From JBBSHS01 sp038232515 (GTDB lineage Bacteria > Actinomycetota > Acidimicrobiia > Acidimicrobiales > JAUJNH01), in contig JBBSHS010000093.1 in NCBI GenBank assembly GCA_038232515.1, positions 1 through 9,181 of the forward strand: a stretch of DNA of 9,181 nucleotides, read 5' to 3'. The notes under the pieces were generated by a model. The model had not been told where the DNA came from. It made no database searches and saw nothing but the letters and a program-made list of their open reading frames with translations. Below are positions 1 through 6,546 of this stretch, piece after piece. A program made the position numbers and the translations under genes. Position 1 is the first letter of the stretch, and each line of letters opens with the position of its first letter.

Positions 1-509
1 ACCGAGCTCTCGAGGCCGAGGGGGTTGCCGATCGCCAACACGATCTGGCCCACCTTGACCCGCGCCGAGTCGGCGAAGCTGGCCGCAGCCAGCCCGTCGG
101 CGGGAACCTTGATCACCGCGAGGTCGTCGGGCGGATATGTCCCGACGAGCACCCCGTCGAGGGCCCGCCCGTCGACGAGGCTGACGCGGAACTTGGAGGC
201 GGTGCCGACGACGTGGGCGTTGGTGACGATGTCGCCCTTGTCGTCGTAGACAATGCCCGAGCCGAGCCCCACCGACGTCGAGATCTCCACGACCTCGGGC
301 CGGACTCGGCCGAGCACGCTCTCGTAGGCGTCCTGAAGGGCGACGACGCCGGCCACCGCGGTGTGGGTTGACGCCGCGCCGGTGGCGGTAGTGGCGGGTG
401 CCGCTCCTGCCTGCTTGGCATTGCCGCTGGAACAGGCGCCGCCGCCGAGCAGCGCCGCAACGACCAGCCCGGCGATCATCGCCGGCCGTCGGTTGACTTT
501 CGAGGTCAT
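1..509 (-). CDS. HtrA/DegP-type trypsin-like serine protease, predicted lipoprotein (partial, 3' end outside window)
   Basis: Reading from ATG 509 leftward gives 169 codons before the window ends. Residues 1-26 form a lipoprotein-type signal: basic start (KVNRRP), hydrophobic stretch (about 10-22), then GGGAC with Cys26 as the likely lipidated residue. An Ala/Thr-rich linker (about 30-50) follows. The protease domain begins near residue 65. It shows the catalytic His in TNAHVV (His99) and the catalytic Asp in DDLAVIKV (Asp129), plus the family segment AIGNPLG (159-165). The catalytic Ser and any PDZ domain would lie beyond position 1. The family degrades or checks misfolded proteins outside the membrane. 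An alternative in-frame ATG at 578 overlaps the stop of the preceding PRC-barrel gene (ATGA) and would add 23 residues. I prefer 509 because it places the signal peptide at the N-terminus, although no clear ribosome site precedes either start. Confidence 0.85.
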   Translation of the reverse strand, partial: MTSKVNRRPAMIAGLVVAALLGGGACSSGNAKQAGAAPATTATGAASTHTAVAGVVALQDAYESVLGRVRPEVVEISTSVGLGSGIVYDDKGDIVTNAHVVGTASKFRVSLVDGRALDGVLVGTYPPDDLAVIKVPADGLAAASFADSARVKVGQIVLAIGNPLGLESS

Positions 510-574
510 GTCATCGTCGTCGTGCTGGCCACGTTGGGCCCCACAGACCGCCGGTTCGCCGATCCGACATCCGA

Positions 575-1030
575 TCATGTCGCGGGGTCCTGGTCGGCCG
601 CCATCACCGCGGCGTAGGAGCCCGCACCGAGCAGGCCTTCGGCTGGTCGCTCTTTCCCCGCGACGACCAGGGCGAGGACGCGGCCGTCGCCGGGATCGAA
701 GACGACATCATCGACGGTACCCAACTCGTTCCCGGTCTCGGTCAGCGCCCGCGTGCCGAGCAGCCCGAGCTTGCCGCTGCAGGCCTGGCTCTCGCGTTCG
801 TCGGCCGGCTCCCGTAGCGCGCCGTCGTCGCTGACCATCACCGCATCCCCTCCGAACCCGGTGACGTTCTTCCAGTCGACGATCTGGGCTTTGCGGCCGT
901 GGCCGAGGACGATGGCGGCGATCGAACGCCGGGCGGCGTCGTACAAGAAGTCGGATAAGGTGGCGAGCTCCTCGGCGCTCGACCGACTGACGACCTTGCG
1001 CCCTACCACTTGGTGGAACGTCTCGCTCAT
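575..1030 (-). CDS. PRC-barrel domain protein (two-domain, 151 aa)
   Basis: A 151-residue soluble protein with two PRC-barrel-like halves. The first covers roughly residues 6-68, starting VVGRKVVS and ending with the typical GGDAVMVSDDGAL strand pair. The second covers roughly residues 90-125 and carries the family signature LLGTRALTETGNELGTVDD, then VVFDPGDGRVLALVV. PRC-barrel modules are small beta barrels found in RimM, photosynthetic reaction-centre H subunits and many actinobacterial stress or envelope-associated proteins. A precise role cannot be read from the sequence. No signal peptide or membrane segment is visible. Its ATG start (1030-1028) overlaps the TGA of the upstream PRC-barrel gene by four bases (ATGA), implying coupled translation. 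Its own TGA overlaps a possible upstream start of the protease gene. The two tandem PRC genes probably act together. Confidence 0.8.
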   Translation of the reverse strand: MSETFHQVVGRKVVSRSSAEELATLSDFLYDAARRSIAAIVLGHGRKAQIVDWKNVTGFGGDAVMVSDDGALREPADERESQACSGKLGLLGTRALTETGNELGTVDDVVFDPGDGRVLALVVAGKERPAEGLLGAGSYAAVMAADQDPAT

Positions 1031-1530
1031 GCCGGCCCCATTTGGGCCCGGAAGTCGTCGACGGCCGCGCTCAAACTGACGAGGTCGTGCACCACGAACT
1101 CCTTTGTGATCTCGGGGACGACGAGGGTGGAGCCCGACACGGCAAGCTGTGCCGGGAGGGGGATGTACCCGTCCCCGCCCTCAGCGGTGCTGATCTGGTA
1201 GCCCACGACGTCACCTGCGGTGCCGAAAAGCAAACCAGGTCTCGAACCGTTCCCCAAGCTGACGCCGCCCTCGGTAGCGACGTCGTCGCCGACGACGTTG
1301 CGCCTGGACTCCGGATGCCCGACCTCGGCCGGCGCGTCGTCCGGGGACGACAGGCAGGTCTCGTCGCGAACTATGACCGCATCCCGCCCAATGGCGCGGA
1401 TGTCGGCGAACCGAGGAGCGTGGCGTCGAACGAGGGCGCCGGTAGCCGGTCGGGCACGGCTGCATCGTAATCGCACCGGATAGCGATCGCCTTGGGACGC
1501 AGCTCCATGCGCAACGACGGCGAGGCTCAC
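1027..1530 (-). CDS. PRC-barrel domain protein, damaged or divergent (about 167 aa)
   Basis: The C-terminal half is a clear PRC-barrel: NVVGDDVATEGGVSLG (79-93), then FGTAGDVVGYQIST (102-115), IPLPAQLAVSG, and a tail typical of these proteins (VVPEITKEFV). FADIRAIGRDAVIV (41-54) looks like the end of a first barrel, but residues 1-35 do not look like one, so the N-terminal domain seems degraded. The start is uncertain. GTG 1530 is chosen because it overlaps the stop of an 8-codon mini-ORF (GTGA); a TTG at 1572 is possible and would overlap the GMC gene. Residues 94-99 (NGSRPG) are odd for the family. Shifting the frame by one base there restores GTVRDLV, the usual PRC motif also seen as GTVDDVV in the neighbour, which suggests two compensating indels. 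Function is unknown beyond the fold. Confidence 0.6.
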   Translation of the reverse strand: MSLAVVAHGAASQGDRYPVRLRCSRARPATGALVRRHAPRFADIRAIGRDAVIVRDETCLSSPDDAPAEVGHPESRRNVVGDDVATEGGVSLGNGSRPGLLFGTAGDVVGYQISTAEGGDGYIPLPAQLAVSGSTLVVPEITKEFVVHDLVSLSAAVDDFRAQMGPA

Positions 1531-1553
1531 GACGCCATGCTTACGACGCTCAT
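1527..1553 (-). other. 8-codon mini-ORF linking GMC and PRC-barrel genes
   Basis: ATG 1553-1551 overlaps the GMC oxidoreductase TGA (ATGA). The frame reads MSVVSMAS and stops at 1529-1527, where GTG 1530 overlaps in turn (GTGA). It may only be the original start of the second PRC-barrel gene, cut off by a one-base indel, since every other junction in this operon uses the same overlap. It may also serve to pass ribosomes across the junction. A stand-alone peptide function is unlikely. Confidence 0.3.
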
Positions 1554-3178
1554 GACCGGTTGCCCGAGGCAAGATGGTCGCCGGCGCGGGCGGCCAGGGC
1601 CATGATGGTCAACGCCGGGTTGGCGCTGCCCTGGGTCGGCAGGACGCTCCCGTCGGTGACGTAGAGGTTGGGGACGGCGAAGCTGCGCAGGTCGCCGTCG
1701 ACCACGCCCGAGCGCTCGTCGGCCCCCATCCGGCATCCGCCCACCAGGTGGGCGTAGCGGTTGATGGTCACCGCGTCCTGGGCCCCGGCGGCCAGCAGGA
1801 TCTCGGTCATCTTCTCGGTGCCGGCCCGCATCAGGGCCCGGTCGTTGTCGCACTGGGAGTACGAGAAACGGGCCACGGGCATACCCCGACGGTCGGTCTC
1901 GGAGGCCAGGGTGACCCGGTTGTCCGCCAAAGGCAGGAACTCGCAGAGCACGCCGATGGTGGCCCAGTGGACGTAGTCCCGCAGGTACTCGCGCAGAACG
2001 TCGCCCCAGTGACCCTCGGCGACCACGTGCTCGGCCCAGGTGATGGGCAGCGGCCCCACGCACTGGATCGAGAAGCCGCGCTTGTGGTCGGCGGCGGGGT
2101 CGGTCTCGTAGAACGCTTCCGAGGAGACCTCCGGGGGCGGCGCCTTGTACATGCGCACCTCCTCGGCGAAGCGCCCTGCGGTCTGGGCCGCACCTTGGAC
2201 CATCACGTAGCGGCCGACGAGGTCGAAGTCGTTGCCGAGGCCGTCGGGGAAGCGTGGCGACGTGGAGTTGAGTAGCAGCCGGGGGGTCTCGATGGCGTAG
2301 CCGGCCACGGCCACCACCCGGGCCCGCTGGAAGCGCTCGACGCCGTCGCGCCAGTACACGACGCCGGTGGCCCGCCCGTCGGGTCCGATCTCCACCCGGC
2401 TGACCATGGAGTCGGCCCGAACCTCGGCGCCGTGAGCCAGGGCGTCGGGCACGTGGGTGATCAGCGTCGATGCCTTGGCGTTGACCTTGCAGCCCTGCAG
2501 GCAGAAGCCCCGGTAGATGCAGTGCGGGCGGTTGCCGAAGCGGCCGTTGGTGATTGCCACCGGCCCGACCCGGGCGTCGATGCCCAGTCGCTCGCAGCCC
2601 CGGATGAAGAGCAGGCCCTGTCCGCTCACCGGGTGGGGGGAGTGGGGGTAGCGGTGCGGGTCGCCCCAGGGCCAGTGCTGGCCGGCGACGGGTAGCTCGG
2701 CCTCGATATCGACGTAGTAGGGCTTCAGCTCCCGGTAGGTGATGGGCCAGTCGGCGCCCACTCCATCGAGGGTGAGGGTGTGGAAGTCCGACGGGTGGAG
2801 GCGCGGCGCGTAGCCGGCGAAGTGCACGGTGCCGCCGCCTACGCCCCGCCCCGAATTGTTGGCGCCCAGGGGTACGGGATCGTCTCCGGCGATGACCCGG
2901 GGCTCGGTCCAGTAGAGATGGTGCGAGCCCCGCTCGTCGCTCACCCAGTCGCGGTCGGGATCCCAGAAGGGCCCGGCGTCCATGGCCACCACCGACCAGC
3001 CGGCCCGGGCCAGCCGCTGGGCCAGCACGGCGCCGCCGGCACCGCAGCCCACGATCACGATGTCGACCTCGTCGCGGTCGTCGAAGCGCCGCATGCCGTC
3101 GCGCAGGCCGTGGTTCGTCCGGGTGCCGTCGTTGGGCAGCAGCCACGCCGACTCGTTGCGTTCTCGGACCCGATTCAT
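1550..3178 (-). CDS. GMC-family FAD-dependent oxidoreductase, gluconate/fructose-dehydrogenase-like large subunit
   Basis: 542 residues from ATG 3178, which overlaps the TGA of the preceding gene (ATGA). The FAD-binding motif VIVGCGAGG spans residues 41-49, with NNSGRGVGGGTVHF (107-120) as the second flavin-contact region. Near the C-terminus, HLVGGCRMG (His477) and QGSANPALTIMALA (516-529, Asn520) give the expected GMC catalytic His and Asn. A cysteine motif C220-x5-C226-x3-C230 followed by KVNAKAS matches the spacing seen in membrane-linked gluconate/fructose dehydrogenase subunits, where such cysteines hold an iron-sulfur cluster. A cluster here is inference. The family oxidises alcohol groups of sugars, sugar acids or alcohols and passes electrons to quinone or cytochrome. 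No signal peptide or twin-arginine motif is visible, so it is probably cytoplasmic or at the inner face of the membrane. The preceding subunit-3-like protein is its likely partner. The substrate is unknown. Confidence 0.9.
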   Translation of the reverse strand: MNRVRERNESAWLLPNDGTRTNHGLRDGMRRFDDRDEVDIVIVGCGAGGAVLAQRLARAGWSVVAMDAGPFWDPDRDWVSDERGSHHLYWTEPRVIAGDDPVPLGANNSGRGVGGGTVHFAGYAPRLHPSDFHTLTLDGVGADWPITYRELKPYYVDIEAELPVAGQHWPWGDPHRYPHSPHPVSGQGLLFIRGCERLGIDARVGPVAITNGRFGNRPHCIYRGFCLQGCKVNAKASTLITHVPDALAHGAEVRADSMVSRVEIGPDGRATGVVYWRDGVERFQRARVVAVAGYAIETPRLLLNSTSPRFPDGLGNDFDLVGRYVMVQGAAQTAGRFAEEVRMYKAPPPEVSSEAFYETDPAADHKRGFSIQCVGPLPITWAEHVVAEGHWGDVLREYLRDYVHWATIGVLCEFLPLADNRVTLASETDRRGMPVARFSYSQCDNDRALMRAGTEKMTEILLAAGAQDAVTINRYAHLVGGCRMGADERSGVVDGDLRSFAVPNLYVTDGSVLPTQGSANPALTIMALAARAGDHLASGNRS

Positions 3179-3831
3179 CGCCGGTGCCGGGCCCGGGCCG
3201 CCTCGACCCGACGGGCCCACGGCTCCGGGTCCTGGGCGTCGACCTCCGGCCGCTCCCAGTTCTCCCGGTGGTCGAGCCCCAGCGCCTTGTAGCCGCGAGG
3301 GTAGGCTGGGCCTCCGAAGCCGATCTCGTTCCAAGCCCACGGGTGGGAGTAGAAGGCGGCGCACGCGTAGCGCAGCCACATGCTCCACAGCCGAGCCGCA
3401 GGCATGCCCCGCCAGTGCCCGGCGGTGCGCACCGCCTGCAGGAGCTCGATCTGCTCGGCCCGGCCGAGCTCGGCGAACACCCGCTGGTGGCGGTCGCGCG
3501 CCTCGTCGTCGAGGGCGCGCAGCGACAGTCTCCACGCGTCGGCGTCATGCGGCATGTCGTCGTACCGGTAGCCGTCAGTCTCGTCCTCGGCCAGGCGGAC
3601 GTCGATCAGCTCGAACAGCGGGATCCGCGGCTCGTCGTCCTGGGCCAGCAGCCGGTCGAGTAGAGGCCGGCACGCCGCTTCCTCGTCGACGCTGAAGAAA
3701 CGCAAGGGCTGCGGCGGGCCGAGGCGACGCAGGACCACTCCCTGGGTGACGGCGTCCCAGCCGGGGGCCTGGCCGAGCACGTCGAAGCCGGGGAACCGGT
3801 CGTGGCCCCCCGGGGTGGTGCCCAACTTCAC
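3175..3831 (-). CDS. Gluconate 2-dehydrogenase subunit 3-like protein (GMC partner subunit)
   Basis: 218 residues from GTG 3831, whose GTGA overlaps the stop of the upstream membrane-protein gene. The stop overlaps the GMC start (ATGA). The body resembles gluconate 2-dehydrogenase subunit 3 (gamma): LRFFSVDEEAACRPLLDRLL (about 43-62), a helical middle with FAELGRAEQIELLQAVRTAG, then an aromatic C-terminal section including LWSMWLRYACAAFYSHPWAW and GFGGPAYPRGY. In known enzymes this small subunit binds the flavoprotein and helps its folding or export. Those homologues usually carry a twin-arginine signal; none is seen here, so the complex may stay inside the cell. A much longer open frame extends upstream to 4779, but its extra part is a shadow of the TPP and membrane-protein genes. 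Confidence 0.8.
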   Translation of the reverse strand: MKLGTTPGGHDRFPGFDVLGQAPGWDAVTQGVVLRRLGPPQPLRFFSVDEEAACRPLLDRLLAQDDEPRIPLFELIDVRLAEDETDGYRYDDMPHDADAWRLSLRALDDEARDRHQRVFAELGRAEQIELLQAVRTAGHWRGMPAARLWSMWLRYACAAFYSHPWAWNEIGFGGPAYPRGYKALGLDHRENWERPEVDAQDPEPWARRVEAARARHRR

Positions 3832-4304
3832 TCCTCCCGGCGCAGCACGGCGGCCAGCAGGCCCATCCCGCCCACCATTGAGAACAGCAACGGGGCGAAC
3901 AGCGGCGGGCCCATCTCCGCGTTGTAGCGGGCGTAGCGCCACCCGCCGGGCCGCTGGGCGATGCCCCTGACGTGGAGGTAGGTGCCCTGCAAGCCGTTGG
4001 CCAACGCCAGCAGCGAAACGGCCGGGAGAATGGTCTTGGCCAGGCTCTTGCTGAATACGCCGCCAACGCCGGCGCCGGCCACGAACGGGGTGAGCACCAC
4101 CGGCACCCACATCATCCGGTTGCCGAAGCTGGCCCGGTCGTGCTCCAGGAAGATCTCGGCGCCGGTGACCAGGGCCGAGACGGCGGTGATGCCCGGCAGG
4201 GACCGCTCGAAGCGTCCCTGGGCCACGTCGGCCAGCAGGCGGTCGAGGGCGCCGACGGCACCGTCGACCAGCTTGTCTCGACCGCCGGTGTGCAGACCGA
4301 GCAC
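3828..4304 (-). CDS. Small four-helix membrane protein, function unknown
   Basis: 158 residues from GTG 4304, three bases after the stop of the TPP-enzyme gene. Four hydrophobic segments are visible, at about residues 35-53 (PGITAVSALVTGAEIFL), 65-84 (MWVPVVLTPFVAGAGVGGVF), 91-110 (TILPAVSLLALANGLQGTYL) and 133-154 (PPLFAPLLFSMVGGMGLLAA). I do not recognise a named family. The N-terminal 30 residues are polar and partly helical. There are no haem-type paired histidines, so it does not look like a cytochrome b. Its place between a PoxB-like enzyme and a GMC dehydrogenase pair, with a stop/start overlap to the latter, suggests a membrane anchor or quinone-side partner for one of them. That is inference from position only. 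Confidence 0.75.
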   Translation of the reverse strand: MLGLHTGGRDKLVDGAVGALDRLLADVAQGRFERSLPGITAVSALVTGAEIFLEHDRASFGNRMMWVPVVLTPFVAGAGVGGVFSKSLAKTILPAVSLLALANGLQGTYLHVRGIAQRPGGWRYARYNAEMGPPLFAPLLFSMVGGMGLLAAVLRREE

Positions 4305-4307
4305 CGC

Positions 4308-6072
4308 TCAGCCCCTCAGCTCGGCGATCTTGTCCCGGAACAGGGTGCTGGCGATGGTGGCCTTGTGGGGCTGGCCCTTCAGGAAGGCCTGGGCGAAGCC
4401 CTTGGCTTGTTCGTAGGTGACCTTGGGCGGCATGGGCGGCTCGTCGGGGTTGACGACGACGTCGACCAGGGCGGCACCGGGATAGGCCAGGGCCTCGGCC
4501 ACCGCCCCCTCCAGGTCGGTCGCCTTCTCGACCCGGATGCCCTTGCCCCCGCACGCCTCGGCCCACGGGGCGAAGTTGGCCAGGCCCCGGTGGCGCACAC
4601 CGAACTCGGGGAAGCCCAGCACCATCTGCTCCCACAGGATCTGGCCGTACTCGCCGTTGTTGTTGACGAACACCTTGACAGGCAGGTCGTGGCGCACGGC
4701 GGTGAGGAACTCGGCCATGAGCATGGCGAAGCCGCCGTCGCCCACGAAGGCGATGCACTGGCGTCCCGGGTGGGCCCACTGGTTGGCGATGGCGTAGGGC
4801 AGGCCCGGAGCCATGGTGGCTAGGTTCCCCGACAGGTAGTACTGGCGGTCGCCTCGGATGTCGAAGTGTCGGGCCGACCAGGTGGCGATGGTCCCCGAGT
4901 CCGAGGCCAGAATGGCGTCATCCGCGGCCAGGCGGTCGATGACCCGCATCAGGTACTGGGGCTGGATCGGGTCGCGGTCGGGCTGCTCGAGCGCGGTCAT
5001 CTTCTCCCGCCAGTCGGCCATGCCGGCCTGGGCCGTCTCGAGGAAGGCGCGGTCGGCCTTGCGGTTCAGTAGGGGCAGCAGCGCCCGCAGGGTCTCGGCC
5101 GAGTCACCCACCAGGGGCACGGCCGTAGGCATGCGGTTGCCGGCCCGGATGGCGTCGGCCTCGATCTGCACCACCTGCACCTTGGCCGGATCGGGTAGGT
5201 GCTTGGTGTACGGGAAGTTGGTGCCGACCATGAACAGAGTGTCGGCGCCCTCCATGGCCTCCTCCGACGGCTTGGTGCCCAGCAGGCCGATCCCCCCGGT
5301 GGTGAGCGGGTGGTCGTCGGGCACAGCACCCTTTCCCGACAGTGTCTTGACCACGGGCGATGCCAGGACATCAGCCACGGCCAGAACCCCGTCGCGGGCC
5401 CCGGAGGGCCCCGGCGCCCGCGAGCAGCACCACCCGGCTTCCGGCGTTGAGCACCTCGGCCGCCCGGGCCAGGTCGGCGGGGCGGGGCACGCCGGGGGCG
5501 GGGATGAACACCGGCGCGGTGTGGGGCGTGGTGGCCGGGGCCACGGACTGCCAGGGATTCTCATCGGCGGGAGCGAGCTGGATGTCGTTGGGGAAGGTGA
5601 TGTGGGAGACGGTGCGCCGGGCCAGGGCGTGGCGCACGGCCAAGTCGACCAGCGTGGGTATCTGCACGGGCACGTGCACCATCACGTCGTAGTCGGCCAC
5701 GTCCTCGTACAGCTTCTCCAGGTGCACCTCCTGCTGGTAGCCGGTGCCCAGCAGCTGGGTCTCCTGCATGCCGGTGATGGCCAGCACCGGCTGGTGGTCC
5801 AGCTTGGCGTCGTAGAGGCCGTTGAGCAGATGGACCCCACCGGGCCCGGAGGTGGCCAGGCACACACCCAGGCGACCGGTGGACTTGGCGTAGCCGGTGG
5901 CCATGAAGGCGGCCGCTTCCTCGTGGTGGACGAGGACGAAGCGCATGCGGTCCTGGTGGCGCCGCAGCGCCTCGGTGATCCCGTTGATGCCGTCGCCAGG
6001 GAGGCCGAAGATGGTGTCGACCCCCCAGTCGAGGAGCCGCTCTATCAACAGTTCAGACGCGATCTTGGCCAA
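4308..6072 (-). pseudogene. PoxB-like thiamine-pyrophosphate enzyme (pyruvate oxidase/acetolactate synthase family), split by a frameshift
   Basis: Two overlapping frames together give one full-length TPP enzyme, 587 residues if one base is removed near 5399-5410. Frame 1 (6072 to about 5410) has FGLPGDGI (22-29), the catalytic Glu in HHEEAAAF (Glu51) and ATSGPGGVHLLNGLYDA (73-89). It derails after LLAGAGAL and stops at 5371. Frame 2 resumes as ARDGVLAVADV and has MVGTNFPY and VPLVGDSAETLRALLPLL, resembling the FAD domain of pyruvate:quinone oxidoreductase. It then has the TPP-Mg motif GDGGFAMLM (444-452) to VNNN (469-472). Deleting one C from CTCCGGGG restores the family sequence ALGARDG. 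The start is TTG 6072, preceded by GAGAGGA (6085-6079) at good spacing; it aligns with the usual MAK start. The family decarboxylates 2-oxo acids such as pyruvate. Either a recent pseudogene or a base-calling error. Confidence 0.85.
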
Positions 6073-6078
6073 CGCCAG

Positions 6079-6085
6079 TCCTCTC
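6079..6085 (-). promoter_or_regulatory. Ribosome binding site supporting the TTG start of the TPP-enzyme gene
   Basis: On the minus strand GAGAGGA lies six bases before TTG 6072. It decides between this start and the longer open frame reaching 6147, whose extra N-terminal residues do not resemble the family. Confidence 0.55.
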
Positions 6086-6101
6086 ACTCTCGGTGAATCT
6101 G

Positions 6102-6130
6102 AGTCTTGCCCACTACACCCACCCATGCAA
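6102..6130 (-). promoter_or_regulatory. Weak candidate promoter for the minus-strand operon
   Basis: On the minus strand TTGCAT (6130-6125) and AAGACT (6107-6102) are 17 bases apart and would start a transcript with a leader of roughly 20 bases before TTG 6072. Each box matches only three of six consensus positions, so the spacing and location carry most of the argument. Confidence 0.2.
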
Positions 6131-6252
6131 GAGACTGGGCCGCTCATGCCATGCGCGGGAGGCCTTCGCTCGGCGCTTCGGAAGGCAGGATAGACCCATA
6201 TCTTTCGTCAGGAGAGCCCGAAAGGGTTCACTTCCGAGTTCTACCCGACTTC

Positions 6253-6279
6253 TTGCCACTGGCCGGGGAGGCCTAGACT
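6253..6279 (+). promoter_or_regulatory. Candidate plus-strand promoter
   Basis: TTGCCA (6253-6258) and TAGACT (6274-6279) are 15 bases apart, slightly short for a housekeeping sigma factor. The predicted transcript start near 6286 falls about 12 bases before the strong Shine-Dalgarno site at 6298. The leader to the SDR gene would be about 260 bases long. Confidence 0.25.
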
Positions 6280-6297
6280 GGCCGTCGGCCGCCACCG

Positions 6298-6307
6298 AAG
6301 GAGGTGA
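6298..6307 (+). promoter_or_regulatory. Consensus Shine-Dalgarno site without an ordinary start codon
   Basis: AAGGAGGTGA is a near-perfect complement of the 16S rRNA 3' end. Seven bases after GGAGG, where a start codon would be expected, stands ATA (6312-6314), opening eight codons (reading IALPRSGY with ATA as the first) and a TAA at 6336-6338. It may be a leader ORF with a rare ATA start or the decayed 5' end of a lost gene. Confidence 0.45.
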
Positions 6308-6320
6308 GGGGATAGCGCTG

Positions 6321-6332
6321 CCCCGATCGGGG
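6321..6332. repeat. Perfect 12-base palindrome
   Basis: CCCCGATCGGGG is its own reverse complement. It lies just after the orphan Shine-Dalgarno site and inside the short ATA-started ORF. With no loop and a GATC centre it is more like a protein-binding site than a terminator. In GC-rich DNA a chance occurrence is also possible. Confidence 0.4.
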
Positions 6333-6546
6333 TACTAACGTCAATCGAGTTCAACTGTTGCTGTAGGTGGCCGGCGGTTGTCGGTTGCTCCAGACCACCG
6401 CAGCATTGCCTTCTACGAGGATCCGGGGTGACGCGATGATGAGCGCCGCAGTGTCTCTTCCCGAGCAGTGCCTCCATGCAGCGAAGCAAGCGCAATGACG
6501 CCCACCGCTGACCGTTACTCCAGCGTTGCGCCGCGGACGGGGTGAG

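Larger units (their letters stand above)
6073..6546. other. Divergent intergenic region between the two gene blocks
   Basis: No convincing full gene is present in either direction. Open frames here (for example plus-strand 6093-6338) have no recognisable motifs. The region separates the minus-strand PoxB/GMC block from the plus-strand SDR/MR block, so promoters for both should lie in it. It holds weak promoter-like pairs, a strong orphan Shine-Dalgarno site, a 12-base palindrome, a weak inverted repeat (CTTTCG 6202-6207 with CGAAAG 6219-6224) and a 17-codon ORF ending one base before the SDR start. Confidence 0.7.

Noticed and set aside
1527..3548. 673-codon open frame on the minus strand across the GMC gene
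   Set aside because: Arg/Pro/Gly-rich composition with no motifs; it is an out-of-frame shadow of the GMC gene, which has full FAD and catalytic motifs in another frame.
3832..4779. Upstream extension of the subunit-3-like frame, giving a 534-residue protein
   Set aside because: The extension is a low-complexity reading of the TPP and membrane-protein genes in the wrong frame. The GTG at 3831 overlapping the upstream stop is a better start.
3972..4823. 283-codon plus-strand open frame
   Set aside because: Antisense shadow of the membrane-protein and TPP genes; no domain motifs.
6202..6224. Inverted repeat CTTTCG / CGAAAG as a terminator or operator
   Set aside because: Only six base pairs with an 11-base loop and no T-run; within chance expectation, and no gene ends there.
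6093..6338. 81-codon plus-strand open frame in the intergenic region
   Set aside because: No ribosome site at its start, no recognisable motif and uneven composition. Only its last codons coincide with the orphan Shine-Dalgarno context.
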